DNA of 64,000 nucleotides from Acrocarpospora phusangensis (GTDB taxonomy: Bacteria; Actinomycetota; Actinomycetes; Streptosporangiales; Streptosporangiaceae), in NCBI RefSeq assembly GCF_016862995.1, contig NZ_BOOA01000017.1, forward strand, positions 62,001-126,000, in the 5' to 3' direction. This document shows, piece by piece, positions 9,001 through 16,932 of the stretch. The notes below the pieces were generated by a model that did not search any database, was not told the origin of the DNA, and saw only the letters and a program-made list of their open reading frames with translations. Both the position numbers and the translations under genes were made by a program. The number at the start of each line of letters is the position of its first letter. Position 1 is the stretch's first letter.

Positions 9001-9974
9001 AACGCGGCTTCGGCGCCCCCGTACGGCTCGGCTCCGGCGACCGCCTCGACGAGTTCCGTACGGCCTGGAATCCCGACGCGCTCTACGCCAGGGACGGGCA
9101 GGTCTGGCAGGTCGGCCTCACGCCGGGGTCGGCCGAGCGCGCGGTGGCCCCCTTCGAGGGGGAGGGCGGCGTCGTGGCGGGGGCGGGCGGGGGGAAGATC
9201 GCGGTGGCCACCGTGGACGGCGTGGAGGTGATCGGAGGGGTCAGGCGCAGGATCTTCAATCCGCTGGCGGCGCTCTCCTCCGACGGCGGCCGGTTGGCGA
9301 TCACCACCGCGCCGCACGACACGATCGCCGACCGGCCGGTGGTCGAGATCGTCGACACCGGGTCGGGCGCGACGCTGGCCACGGCCGGGTTGCCGGCCAA
9401 GGCGTCGGTCCTCGCGTACACGCCGGACGGCGCGAATCTGCTGGTCGGGATGGTGAACGGGACGGTGGCCGTGCTGGACGCGGGCGGGAAGCCGGTCCGG
9501 CCGCCGCTGGCGGTGGCGCGCGGCGACGCCGAGGTCACGGCGATCGGCTTCGGCCGGGACGGGCTGGTCGCGTTCGGCGCCGACGACGGGCAGCTGTCGC
9601 TGTGGGAGCCGGGGACGTGGGCGTCGCGCCGGGTGCTGGCGCGGACCCGGCCGGGGGCGTACCGGAGCGTCGCGCTCTCCCCCGACGGACGGTTCGTGGC
9701 CAGCAGCCAGGAGGACGGCCGGATCGCGCTGCACGAGCAGGCCACCGGGCTCCTCATCGGCACAACGCCGGGGCCGTACGACAACACGTCGAGGTTCCTC
9801 ACCTTCCGGGACGGCGCGCTGGTGAGCGTGTCCAGCGACCGGTCCGTGCACCGCTGGGACCTCGGCCTGGAGTCCGCCCGGCGGCGGGTGTGCGCGGTGG
9901 CCGGGCGCGATCTCAGCCCGGCGGAGTGGGATGTGTTCCTGCGCGGGTATCCGTACCAGCGGCAGTGCGGCTGA
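6033..9974 (+). CDS. Winged-helix/BTAD-STAND ATPase-TM-WD40 regulator
   Basis: A 1313-aa multidomain signalling protein. Residues 1-90 are an OmpR-like winged helix (IRVLGPFEVLSGGAPVPL) and 95-235 a BTAD tetratricopeptide-like domain as in SARP regulators. Residues 245-600 form a STAND NTPase with Walker A GPSGSGKSS (275-283), Walker B VVFVDQFEEVF (about 330-340) and the arm of the nSTAND1 type (TLRADYY, ALPLLSTALLDLWEH). Around 632-648 is one hydrophobic membrane segment (AVSLVAVLIIAAMGW). From about 715 to the end are WD40-like repeats (IWDVATA, LWDVAGG, VWDAATRQL, TWDLTGE, LWEPGTW, RWDLGLE). The DNA-binding end would be cytoplasmic and the propeller outside if the segment spans the membrane. 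One TTA codon lies at 8175. The ligand is unknown. Confidence 0.85.
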   Translation: MTGLEIRVLGPFEVLSGGAPVPLDGRPREVLALLAAEAGRPVRTETILRRLDFASKGNLQSSVSRLRRALPGEAVLTVPHGYALAAEVDAVRFAALVVRARTADDPAPLLAEALELWRGEPYPDFGFLAAERARLAALHGEAVERRNEARLAAGEGPELVADLEELLLRHPTRERLWGQLMRALYRSGRVAEAARAFQRAREALREEGLEPGPELAEIQRDVLAHDSRLVQGDTCPYKGLARFEKDDARYFHGRSRLVAKLVAHLSRAPLVAVVGPSGSGKSSAVRAGLLPRLAEEALPGSRGWQQIVLTPATTADLAKSLAEARERAVVFVDQFEEVFTVLTAERRRAFLDTLVSCPHKVVLTLRADYYGGCAEHDELARLVVDAQVLVGPMSEAELAEAIESPAAQVGLTLEDGLVGALLADVRDQPGALPLLSTALLDLWEHREGRRLTLAAYQRSGGVRGAIERMAERAYASLTEAERLVARSVFLRLAEGGDRFVRRRLPVGELADPEARRVLALLLDRRLLITDQDAVEVAHEALLTEWPRLRGWLESDADGRALRRHLAPAAADWAERGRDPAELYRGARLSGALDWAAAHRDLLTGVEREFLDTSAAEAERESRTRSTRRLRAMAVSLVAVLIIAAMGWTQKTGSDEARLIADAERLSAQAVSDPDPARGGLLAAQAVRMYPSPLAQRNLLALLLAGPRLLRGTPPLPELVGATTLSGDGRRLAVSSQLGRIQVYDIATLAPVGPPIDAGPTMIRRVSLDREGRRLITMNQPSTPVRIWDVATATPRDLTSRAGQVPDTALFVAGDAIAAVVGEHVEIWADGAERVLPNSETNSGLVVSGDLAHLAVTTVSGRIRVLDLRGRLLGDLPATSAETLSLNRDGTALLTTAIDQIVLWDVAGGRPEGPITYDTDITWASWSAGADEVISGDGQGRVRVWDAATRQLLRDFPAAGRVAGAEVAEDGRTLVSVALDGVVLTWDLTGERGFGAPVRLGSGDRLDEFRTAWNPDALYARDGQVWQVGLTPGSAERAVAPFEGEGGVVAGAGGGKIAVATVDGVEVIGGVRRRIFNPLAALSSDGGRLAITTAPHDTIADRPVVEIVDTGSGATLATAGLPAKASVLAYTPDGANLLVGMVNGTVAVLDAGGKPVRPPLAVARGDAEVTAIGFGRDGLVAFGADDGQLSLWEPGTWASRRVLARTRPGAYRSVALSPDGRFVASSQEDGRIALHEQATGLLIGTTPGPYDNTSRFLTFRDGALVSVSSDRSVHRWDLGLESARRRVCAVAGRDLSPAEWDVFLRGYPYQRQCG

Positions 9975-10041
9975 CCTGGGGGCAAGCGCTTCACAAGCGA
10001 TCGGTGAGCGATCCGCGAGCCGGTGCGGCTGCACTGGAGCC

Positions 10042-10467
10042 ATGCGAACGATTCTCGGTACAGCCCTCGGCCTGCTGATGATCGCGGCCCTCGCGCCGCC
10101 GGCGGCCGCCGCGCAGGCCCGGCGCGCGGTCACCGTCCACTCCGCCTGGGTCGCCGTTCCCTCCGGAAGCGCGCCCAAGCGCGACACCTTCACCTACACG
10201 CTGACCAGGCAGGGCTCGCGCCGCGTCCTGGACGGCACGCTCAGGGACCGCCACGGCGAGGGCTCCAGCGCGTACCTGTACATCTCCTGGAGCCCGCGCG
10301 AGAGCTGGGTCGCCTTCCACCCGGGCGAGTCCCGCGTCCACGCGCCGGGCAGCACGCACGTGACCGTGGAGTTCAACTCCCCCCGGTCGGTCAAGGTGCG
10401 GGTCTGCGACAAGGTGCAGACGGCCAGCCGGCCCGGCTGCGGCGCCTGGAAGACCGTGGTGGGCTGA
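10042..10467 (+). CDS. Small secreted protein, unknown
   Basis: 141 aa with a clear Sec signal peptide (MRTILGTALGLLMIAALAPP, then AAAAQA). The mature part is beta-rich (DTFTYTLTRQGSRRVLDGTL, SSAYLYISWSPRESWVAFH) with two Cys near the C-terminus that could form a disulfide. No family recognised. ATG 10042 has GGAG only 2 nt upstream, which is short, but the signal peptide fixes the start. Its stop overlaps the next gene by 1 nt, so it may be coupled to the LuxR regulator. Confidence 0.7.
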   Translation: MRTILGTALGLLMIAALAPPAAAAQARRAVTVHSAWVAVPSGSAPKRDTFTYTLTRQGSRRVLDGTLRDRHGEGSSAYLYISWSPRESWVAFHPGESRVHAPGSTHVTVEFNSPRSVKVRVCDKVQTASRPGCGAWKTVVG

Positions 10468-11609
10468 TGATCAGGTGGCCTTTCGTCGGCCGTGACGAGG
10501 AGCGCGCCGCTCTGGGAGCCGCCGCGCGGACGGGCGGGGCGCTGCTCACCGGCCCGCCCGGGGTCGGCAAGAGCGCCCTCGCGGCCTGCCTGCACGGCCT
10601 GCGCCTGAGCGGCACGGGTTCCGCCGTGCCGCTGGGGGCCTTCGCCCATCTGCTGCCCGCCGGCCCGCCCGCCGCGAACCTGTTCGCCTGGGCGGCCGAG
10701 CGGCTCGGCCCGCGCCCGCTGCTGATCGCCGACGACGCGCACCTGCTGGACGAGACCTCGGCCGCGCTCCTGCACCACCTGGCGACCCGCGAGCGGTCCG
10801 AGCGGGCCACGGTCATCGCGGTGACCCGATCGGGCGCCGATCTGCCCGCGCCGCTGCGCGCGCTCGGCCTGCCCCGCCTGGAGCTGTCGCCCCTCCGCCA
10901 GGAGCACGCCGGCCGCCTGCTCACGGCCGCGCTCGGCGACCGGGTGGACGGCGAGACCGTGCGCACGTTCTGGCGCGCCGCCGCCGGAAACCTGCGTTTC
11001 CTGCGCGAGCTCGTCAGCGCCGCCGTGGCCGCGGGGGCGCTGGCCCTGGTGGACGGGGTCTGGTGCTCGCGCGGCGGGCTGCCGCTCAGCCTGAGCCTGC
11101 GCGAGCTGGTCAGCGCCGAGATCGGCGACCTGGACGAGGAGGAGCGCGACGTGCTCGAGCTCGTCGCCGTGCACGAGTCGGTCGATGCCGGGATCCTGCT
11201 CGCCGGGGATCACCCCGACGCGGTCCACCGGGTCGAACGCCGCGGCCTCATCACCACCCGCCCGCGCGGCGGCGCCCTGCTCGTACGGCTCGCGCACCCC
11301 ATGTACCAGGCCGTGATCCGCGAATGGGTGGGCCCGCTCCGCGCCCGCCACCACATCCACCGCCTCGCCCCCGGCGACACCCCCGTGACCGGCCGCGAGC
11401 AGCAGGTCGGGCAGCTCGCCTCCTGGGGCCTGACCAACCGCGAGATCGCCGACTGGCTCGGCCTGTCCCACCGTACGGTCGGCAACCACCTGCACCGCCT
11501 GTACGCCAAGGTCGGCGTCAACGACCGCACCCACCTGGCCGGCGTCCTGAACCTCCTGAACGGCCTGAGCGCCGACATGCCGCCCGGGGTCTCCGCGTTT
11601 CCCCGCTGA
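10467..11609 (+). CDS. LuxR-family regulator with AAA ATPase domain (short LAL type)
   Basis: A 380-aa transcription regulator. The N-terminus begins with FVGRDEERAAL and a P-loop GPPGVGKSAL (about residues 27-36). A Walker B-like LLIADDAHLLDE follows, typical of the ATPase of LAL/MalT-like proteins. The C-terminal 60 residues are a LuxR HTH (PVTGREQQVGQLASWGLTNREIADWLGLS). It is much shorter than classical LAL proteins (about 900 aa), since the TPR middle is missing. ATG 10467 overlaps the previous stop codon by one base. The target genes are not evident; the adjacent aldolase-like gene follows by 24 bp. Confidence 0.88.
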   Translation: MIRWPFVGRDEERAALGAAARTGGALLTGPPGVGKSALAACLHGLRLSGTGSAVPLGAFAHLLPAGPPAANLFAWAAERLGPRPLLIADDAHLLDETSAALLHHLATRERSERATVIAVTRSGADLPAPLRALGLPRLELSPLRQEHAGRLLTAALGDRVDGETVRTFWRAAAGNLRFLRELVSAAVAAGALALVDGVWCSRGGLPLSLSLRELVSAEIGDLDEEERDVLELVAVHESVDAGILLAGDHPDAVHRVERRGLITTRPRGGALLVRLAHPMYQAVIREWVGPLRARHHIHRLAPGDTPVTGREQQVGQLASWGLTNREIADWLGLSHRTVGNHLHRLYAKVGVNDRTHLAGVLNLLNGLSADMPPGVSAFPR

Positions 11610-11633
11610 CCCGCGATCTGCCAGGATCGCCGG

Positions 11634-12785
11634 ATGGACACCACCCTGGGCCCGGTGGAGATCGCGGGATTCGCCGAGACCCACGGAGAACAGCAAGCCC
11701 GCTACCCGGCGCCGAACCTCTCCTGGCAGCCCGTGCACACCGTCTACGTGCCGGCCGACCGGCTGACCCCGGCGACCCCGGCCGACTGGGGCCGCGCCGC
11801 CGCGGACCTGCTGGCCCGCCACCTCCCCACCCCCGAGTCCTTCGCCGCCCTGTTCGGCCACGACGGCCTGCCCAGGGTGACGGCCAAGCTGGCGACCGAG
11901 CCGATCGAGGACCTGCGCGTGGACTTCGAGGACGGCTACGGCGTGCGGCCCGATGAGGACGCCGACACCGTGCGGGCGGCCGAGGCGATCGCCGCCATGC
12001 ACGCGGCGGGAGCCCTCCCCCGCCGCTGGGGCCTGCGGGTGAAGTCCTTCGCCGACGGCGACCCGGCCCGCTCGACCCGCACGCTGGACGGTTTCCTCAC
12101 CACCGTCATCCGCCATGTCGGCCATCTCCCGGCGGGCTTCACCGTCACCTTCCCAAAAGTGCTTATGTCCGCATATCTCGGGCAATTCGCGACATTTCTG
12201 GATGAATTAGAGCAAGGGCTGGGCTTGCCGTACCAGAGTCTGGGTTTTGAGATGCAGGTGGAGGCGCCGCAGACGCTGCTGTTCCTCGGCGAGGCCACCG
12301 CGCTCTCCGGCGGCAGGCTCAGGGCCGCGCATTTCGGGGTCTTCGACTACACGGCCGCCTGCGGGCTGTCCCCGCACGAGCAGCGTCTCGACCATCCGGC
12401 CTGCGACCACGCCCGGCATCTCATGCAGACCACGCTGCTCCCGGAGGGCGTCGAGCTCTCCGACGGCTCGCTGGCCGCCTCGCCCGCCTCCGACGACGGC
12501 GACGACGTGCGCGACCTCTGGCTGCGCCACTCCCGGCTGGTACGGCACTCGCTCACGCACGGCTTCTACCAGGGCTGGGACATGCACCCGTCCCACCTGG
12601 TCAGCCGCTACGCCACCAGCTACGCCTTCCACCTGCGCCACTACGAGGAATACCGGTCCCGCGTCCGGGCCTGGCGGGAGCGTCGCCAGGAGGGCGGGGT
12701 GATGGACGAACCCGCCACCGTGAAGACCATGACCGCGGCGCTGGTCCGCGCCGACCACTGCCTGGGCGGGCTAGGCGTCGAGTAG
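11634..12785 (+). CDS. CitE/HpcH-like aldolase-superfamily protein (DUF6986 type)
   Basis: 383 aa resembling the DUF6986 group of the phosphoenolpyruvate/pyruvate aldolase superfamily. RVDFEDGYGVRPDEDAD carries acidic residues placed like the Mg site of CitE-like lyases, and the second half has FEMQVEAPQTLL and AAHFGVFDYTAACGL (Glu/Asp ligands). No CoA-lyase partner is nearby, so the substrate is unknown. An A/T-ending codon patch at about 12160-12235 includes a TTA Leu codon (12207-12209, codon 192) in an otherwise G/C-ending gene. Its 3' end overlaps the convergent cutC gene by 15 bp. Confidence 0.75.
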   Translation: MDTTLGPVEIAGFAETHGEQQARYPAPNLSWQPVHTVYVPADRLTPATPADWGRAAADLLARHLPTPESFAALFGHDGLPRVTAKLATEPIEDLRVDFEDGYGVRPDEDADTVRAAEAIAAMHAAGALPRRWGLRVKSFADGDPARSTRTLDGFLTTVIRHVGHLPAGFTVTFPKVLMSAYLGQFATFLDELEQGLGLPYQSLGFEMQVEAPQTLLFLGEATALSGGRLRAAHFGVFDYTAACGLSPHEQRLDHPACDHARHLMQTTLLPEGVELSDGSLAASPASDDGDDVRDLWLRHSRLVRHSLTHGFYQGWDMHPSHLVSRYATSYAFHLRHYEEYRSRVRAWRERRQEGGVMDEPATVKTMTAALVRADHCLGGLGVE

Positions 12786-13448
12786 CCGCCGCCACTCCGC
12801 GACCCGGGCGCGCTGCACGGGCGACTCCCAGGACTCCCGCACCGCGCCGCCCACGTGGAAGGCCTTGACGCCGTAGTCGTGCAGCACCGGCACGTGCTCA
12901 CGCCGCAGGCCGCCGCCCGCCATGATCAGGGCGCCGTCCCCGGCCTCGGCGCGGGTGCGCAGGATCGGCAGCCCGCCGCCCACGCCCTTCGGCGATCCCG
13001 CCGACAGCACGGTGGCCAGGTTGGGCAGCAGCCGGACCGCCCGCCACCCCGCCTGCACGTCGGCGGCGTGGTCCACCGCGCGGTGGAAGGTCCACGGCAG
13101 CGGCGCGACCGCGTGGATCAGCGCCTCGGTGGCGCCCCGGTCCACGGCCCCCTCGCCGTCGAGGAAGCCGAAGACGAAGCCGGCCGCGCCCGCCTCGGAC
13201 AACTCCTTGGCGGACCGGCGCAACCGGTCCAGCTCGTCGGGGCCGACCGTGAAGCCCGCGTTGGACCGCAGCATGACCATCTGCGGAAGCGTGCACTCCT
13301 TGGAGATCGCGGCGACCGTCTCCGGGGCGGGGGTGAGCCCGTCCGCGGACATGTCCGCCACGATCTCCAAGCGGTCCGCGCCGCCTTCCTCGGCGGCCAC
13401 GGCATCGCGCACGTCCAGCGCGATCACTTCAAGCAGCGATCCGGTCAT
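12771..13448 (-). CDS. cutC: CutC family protein
   Basis: 225 aa TIM-barrel protein of the CutC family, historically linked to copper homeostasis although the biochemical role is unresolved. Diagnostic segments are the N-terminal LLEVIALDVRDAVAAEEGGA, ADRLEIVADMSADGLTP, FVFGFLDGEGAVD, TFHRAVDHA, VLSAGSPKG and the C-terminal IMAGGGLRREHV plus AFHVGGAVRES. ATG 13448 fits the family start although the ribosome site is poor; a frame extension to 13490 adds unsupported residues. Convergent with and overlapping the aldolase-like gene. Confidence 0.9.
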   Translation of the reverse strand: MTGSLLEVIALDVRDAVAAEEGGADRLEIVADMSADGLTPAPETVAAISKECTLPQMVMLRSNAGFTVGPDELDRLRRSAKELSEAGAAGFVFGFLDGEGAVDRGATEALIHAVAPLPWTFHRAVDHAADVQAGWRAVRLLPNLATVLSAGSPKGVGGGLPILRTRAEAGDGALIMAGGGLRREHVPVLHDYGVKAFHVGGAVRESWESPVQRARVAEWRRLLDA

Positions 13449-13510
13449 GGACCGAACATTATCGGGTCCGTTTGCGGGGCCGTACGGCATCCGCCCTGTT
13501 CAGCCCCGAG

Positions 13511-14128
13511 TCAGTGTGATAGCAGGGCCTTTTGCTTGGGGACATACGCGGTCAGATCGTGCAGACGGGCCGGCATGAAGCCGCCGCGCACCCCCGCCGG
13601 GCGTTCGAACAGGGCGCCGGAGGCCCGGTGCGGCAGGTCCACGGTGCGCACGTGCCGGAAGCGCTGCCCCAGGTAGTAGCGCTGGAGGCGGTCGTTGTCC
13701 TTGGAGCAGTCCAGCCGGACGTGGCGGCAGCCGGCGGCCAGGGCGCGCAGCCCCGCCCAGTCCAGTAACGCCTCGCCCACGCCGATTCCGGAGAAGGCCC
13801 GGTTGACGGCCAGCTTGTGCACGTACAGCGCGGCCTCCGGACGGTCGCCCGGCATCCAGAACTCGGCGTCGGCATTGTCGTCCAGCGCCATCACCCCGGC
13901 CAGGTCCGTTCCCTCGGCGCTCTGGGCGTCGAGCACGTACAGCACGCCGTCGCCGATGAGCGGCTCGATGCGCTCGGCCGGGAAGCCGTTCGCCGGCCAC
14001 TGCCGCACGCCGAGCGCGTTGAGCCAGCTGGCGGCGCTGGCCAGCAGTGCGAGCACGCCCGAAAGGTCGCCCGGGGTAGCCCTGCGGAGCGTGAGTTCTC
14101 CAGAGAGATTGAGGGTGTCAGAGCGCAT
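13511..14128 (-). CDS. GNAT family N-acetyltransferase
   Basis: 205 aa acetyl-CoA-dependent transferase. The fold is visible as LTLRRATPGDLSGVLALL (strand 1/helix 1), LYVHKLAVNRAFSGIGVGEALLDWA (strand 4 and the acetyl-CoA loop, here GIGVGEAL in place of the usual Q/RxxGxG/A), and CRHVRLDCSKDNDRLQRYYLGQRF (strand 5 and helix 4). The substrate cannot be inferred. ATG 14128 follows GAAAGGA by 6 nt. It is 62 bp upstream of cutC on the same strand, so the two may share a transcript. Confidence 0.85.
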   Translation of the reverse strand: MRSDTLNLSGELTLRRATPGDLSGVLALLASAASWLNALGVRQWPANGFPAERIEPLIGDGVLYVLDAQSAEGTDLAGVMALDDNADAEFWMPGDRPEAALYVHKLAVNRAFSGIGVGEALLDWAGLRALAAGCRHVRLDCSKDNDRLQRYYLGQRFRHVRTVDLPHRASGALFERPAGVRGGFMPARLHDLTAYVPKQKALLSH

Positions 14129-14365
14129 GACAGGTCCTTTCGTTGCTACGGGTGTCGTTGTGATTACGTAGAGTCACGGTTCGACGCCGCACGGCTTCCA
14201 GCCCAGATGGCGGCGAGAGGGGTTCACGAGGTCGTTAGGGGCGACCGGAAAGAGCGCCCGCGCGCGAGAAGGCGGGCGTGATATCGGCGGTTACGCCGTT
14301 TCTGGCACACGTCACCGCTGCCCCGAGCGCGGCCAGGGGGTCGCTCGCGGCGGCACCACGCGAAA

Positions 14366-14386
14366 GGCCGCCCTATCGGGGCGGCC
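14366..14386 (-). terminator. Rho-independent terminator of the GntR/UTRA gene
   Basis: A perfect 8-bp stem GGCCGCCC / GGGCGGCC with a 5-nt loop lies 10 bp after the GntR stop. On the minus strand it is followed by TTTCGCG, a short T run. Confidence 0.65.
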
Positions 14387-14395
14387 CGTGTTCGG

Positions 14396-15151
14396 TCAAT
14401 GACGTTCCAGCTCGTACCTGATCAGATGTTTGTCGGCGGGTAACACGGATACGGCGACACGGACGGGCACGTCCTCCTCGTCGTACCCAACTCGGACATA
14501 GACCACAACGGGGGTGCCCGGCTCCAGCTGCAACCGGGCGGATTCATCGGGTGTCGGCATACGTGCCGAAATATCGTCGATAACGCGGACTTGGGGGTGC
14601 CCGAGCTCCTCCAGCACCCGGTTCGCGCCCCGCTTGATGTCGCCGGGGCGCACGATCTCGGAGTCGCTCACCAGCTTCAGCGGGAAGTAGGAGTCGTTGG
14701 TGTTGTACGGCTGCCCGTCCACGAACCGCAGCCGACGCCGCACCACGGCGAGGGCCCGTTCCTCCACGAGCTCCAGCCGCGTGGCGATGTCCTCCGGCGG
14801 CTGGACGATCTGAACCTCGATGTTCTGATCGGCCTGGCGGCCCTCGGAGGTGACCGCGTACACGAACGAGTCGAAGCGGGGCCGGCTGTCGCCGCGCGGC
14901 AACAGCTCGTCCTGCGGGCGCATGAGCAGGGGGCGCCGTTCCCGGACGAAGGTGCCGCGCCGGCGCATCCGGAGGATGAGTCCCTCGTTCTCGAGCTCGC
15001 CTAACGCCAGGCGTACCGTGTTGCGGCTGACCTGGTGACCGTCCATGAGCTCGGTCTCGGTGGGGATCTGATCGCCGGGCCCGAATTCGCCCGAGTAGAT
15101 CGCCCGCCGGAGTTCGGAGGCCACCTGCTGGTAGAGCGACGATCGTGCCAT
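14396..15151 (-). CDS. GntR-family regulator with UTRA domain (HutC subfamily)
   Basis: 251 aa repressor-type regulator. Residues 1-70 are a GntR winged helix (LYQQVASELRRAIYSGEFGPG, SRNTVRLALGELENEGLI, GTFVRER). Residues 95-245 are a UTRA ligand-binding domain (ALAVVRRRLRFVDGQPYNTN, PGTPVVVYVRVGYDEEDVPV). The effector is unknown. ATG 15151 has GAGGG just upstream. It is monocistronic with its own terminator. Three copies of TTGGNACAA in the 5' region suggest autoregulation. Confidence 0.9.
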   Translation of the reverse strand: MARSSLYQQVASELRRAIYSGEFGPGDQIPTETELMDGHQVSRNTVRLALGELENEGLILRMRRRGTFVRERRPLLMRPQDELLPRGDSRPRFDSFVYAVTSEGRQADQNIEVQIVQPPEDIATRLELVEERALAVVRRRLRFVDGQPYNTNDSYFPLKLVSDSEIVRPGDIKRGANRVLEELGHPQVRVIDDISARMPTPDESARLQLEPGTPVVVYVRVGYDEEDVPVRVAVSVLPADKHLIRYELERH

Positions 15152-15170
15152 TTTCCCTCAATCCACCCTT

Positions 15171-15272
15171 TTGTGCCAACAAATCTAGACGATCTCGGTC
15201 TGACTTGGAACAACCACTTGACCTGACGGTGCGATCCGCGCATTATCCAAACGTTGGTACAAATCCATCCAA
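15171..15272 (-). promoter_or_regulatory. GntR gene promoter with three TTGGNACAA operator-like sites
   Basis: TTGGNACAA occurs as TTGTGCCAA at 15171-15179 (reverse orientation), TTGGAACAA at 15205-15213 and TTGGTACAA at 15254-15262. A minus-strand promoter candidate, TTGGAT (15272-15267) and GATAAT (15247-15242) with 19-bp spacing, places the third site in the spacer and the other two downstream. This arrangement fits repression by the encoded GntR protein. Confidence 0.5.
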
Positions 15273-15556
15273 TGGGGGTGCCCGGTGTCGGCGGTCCGTG
15301 CGCGTCACTCGTCGTCGCGCCACCCCGGTGAGGCAACGCGTTTACTGCGCTACGCGTTACAGCACCTGGGCCGGCACCACTGCCAACGCCACATTCGAGG
15401 TCCGGTCGAATCTGCCGAAGGCGGCCGGATCCCGCTGACTCCGCGCGACTAACGGCACGGACGACCCCATCCCTCGCCGGGGTCGTACGCGCCACGCCGG
15501 GGCGGTACGTGTCCTGGCGGGTCCCCCACGCCCGCCAGGACACGTAACCGTAGAAA
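15273..15556. other. Intergenic stretch with no recognised content
   Basis: Between the GntR promoter and the aminotransferase terminator I see no convincing reading frame, ribosome site, tRNA fold or repeat. Short frames here have neither a Shine-Dalgarno site nor codon bias. Confidence 0.5.
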
Positions 15557-15598
15557 GAAAAACGGCTCCCTCCCCGAACGGGAAGGAAGCCGTTTCGG
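15557..15598 (-). terminator. Strong terminator of the aminotransferase gene
   Basis: Stem AAACGGCTCCCTCCC / GGGAAGGAAGCCGTTT with loop CGAAC, one or two mismatches, 10 bp downstream of the stop at 15608. On the minus strand the hairpin is followed by TTTTTCTTTCT, a classic intrinsic terminator. Confidence 0.9.
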
Positions 15599-15607
15599 CT
15601 CTCGGAA

Positions 15608-16843
15608 TCAGCCGCGCGCCTTCTCCGCGCCGACCAGCCGCACACACGTGGCCAGACCGGTGATGGCCGCCTCCAGCTCCTCCAGATCCGGGTACGTGGG
15701 CGCGATCCGGATCGTCCGGTCGGCCGGGTCGTCCCCGTACGGATGGGTGGCTCCCGCCGGCGTCAGCGCGATCCCCGCCTCCGCGGCCTTCCGCACGACC
15801 TCCTTGGCGCACCCCTCCGGCACCTCAAGACTGATGAAGTAGCCCCCGACCGGGCTCGACCAGGTGGCCAGGCCGGTCCCGCCGAGCTCCTTGGCCAGGA
15901 TGCGGTCCACCGCCTCGAACTTCGGCCGGATCAGCTCCGCGTGCTTGCGCATGTGCTCGGCCAGCCCGTTCTCGTCCCGCAGGAAGCGCACGTGCCGCAG
16001 CTGGTTGACCTTGTCCGCGCCGATCGTGCCCTTGCCCAGGTAGCCCAGGTACCAGGCGACGTTGGCGGGCGAGGAGCCGAAGAACGACACCCCGCTGCCG
16101 GCCAGCGTCACCTTCGAGGTGGACCCGAAGACGAAGACCCGGTCGGGGTGGCCCGCCTCGGCCGCCAGCGCCAGCACGTCGGCGATCTCCACCGGCTGGT
16201 CGGTGAGGTGGTGCACCGCGTACGCGTTGTCCCAGAAGATCCGGAAGTCGGGGGCGGCGGCCGGCATCGCGGCCAGCCGGGCCACGGTCTCCGCGCTGTA
16301 GCTGACCCCGTCCGGGTTGCTGTACTTGGGCACGCACCAGATGCCCTTGACGCCCGCGTCGGCCGCGACCAGCCGCTCGACCTCGTCCATGTCGGGGCCC
16401 GCCGGGGTCATCGCGACCGGGATCAGCTCGATGCCGAACCGCTCGCACAGCGCGAAGTGCCGGTCGTAGCCGGGCACCGGGCAGAGGAACGTCACGCGCT
16501 CCTCGTCCGCCCACCGGCGCTCGCCGCCGACCGGGACGCCGAGCAGGCTGTACACGAGCGTGTCGTGCATCATCGCCAGGCTGGAGTTCCCGCCCACGAT
16601 CAGCTGGTCCGCCGGGACCTGCAGGGCGCCGCTGAACAGCGCCCGCAGCTCCGCGAGCCCCTGGAGCCCGCCGTAGTTGCGGGTGTCGCTGCCGTCCGCC
16701 GCCGTGTACGCGTCCCCCGGCAGCCGCAACAGCTCCGCCGACAGATCCAGCTGCGCCGACGACGGCTTCCCGCGGGTGAGGTCCAGCTTGAGGCCCTTCC
16801 CCCGCAGCTCCTCGTACTCCCGCCGCGCCTGCTCGATCTCCAC
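15608..16843 (-). CDS. PLP-dependent aminotransferase (class I/II, MocR-type fold)
   Basis: 411 aa pyridoxal-phosphate enzyme similar to the putative aspartate-aminotransferase group (Aminotran_MocR) without a regulator domain. Markers: LKLDLTRGKPSSAQLDLS near the N-terminus, YGGLQGLAELR, the substrate/PLP contact segment CVPKYSNPDG, WDNAYAVHHL, and the Schiff-base Lys244 in STSKVTLAGSG. GTG 16843 is favoured: GGAGG lies 8 nt upstream and family members begin about 20-35 residues before LDLTRGKP. An ATG at 16936 overlapping the thrS stop would extend the protein by 31 codons, but that stretch contains TTA, AGA, CTA and GTA codons unlike the rest and looks non-coding. The substrate is unknown. 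Located 3' of thrS, possibly cotranscribed. Confidence 0.85.
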   Translation of the reverse strand: MEIEQARREYEELRGKGLKLDLTRGKPSSAQLDLSAELLRLPGDAYTAADGSDTRNYGGLQGLAELRALFSGALQVPADQLIVGGNSSLAMMHDTLVYSLLGVPVGGERRWADEERVTFLCPVPGYDRHFALCERFGIELIPVAMTPAGPDMDEVERLVAADAGVKGIWCVPKYSNPDGVSYSAETVARLAAMPAAAPDFRIFWDNAYAVHHLTDQPVEIADVLALAAEAGHPDRVFVFGSTSKVTLAGSGVSFFGSSPANVAWYLGYLGKGTIGADKVNQLRHVRFLRDENGLAEHMRKHAELIRPKFEAVDRILAKELGGTGLATWSSPVGGYFISLEVPEGCAKEVVRKAAEAGIALTPAGATHPYGDDPADRTIRIAPTYPDLEELEAAITGLATCVRLVGAEKARG

Positions 16844-16932
16844 CGCTTCCGCCTCCACCCGTAGCCGCTGATTCGCTACGAAGAATAGACCTCTCGTTCG
16901 TAAAGCCGGGAAAGCACTGCCGCCCGGACGGC

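Noticed and set aside
15145-15438. Small plus-strand ORF in the GntR/aminotransferase gap
   Set aside because: No ribosome site, poor codon bias, and it overlaps the GntR promoter region.
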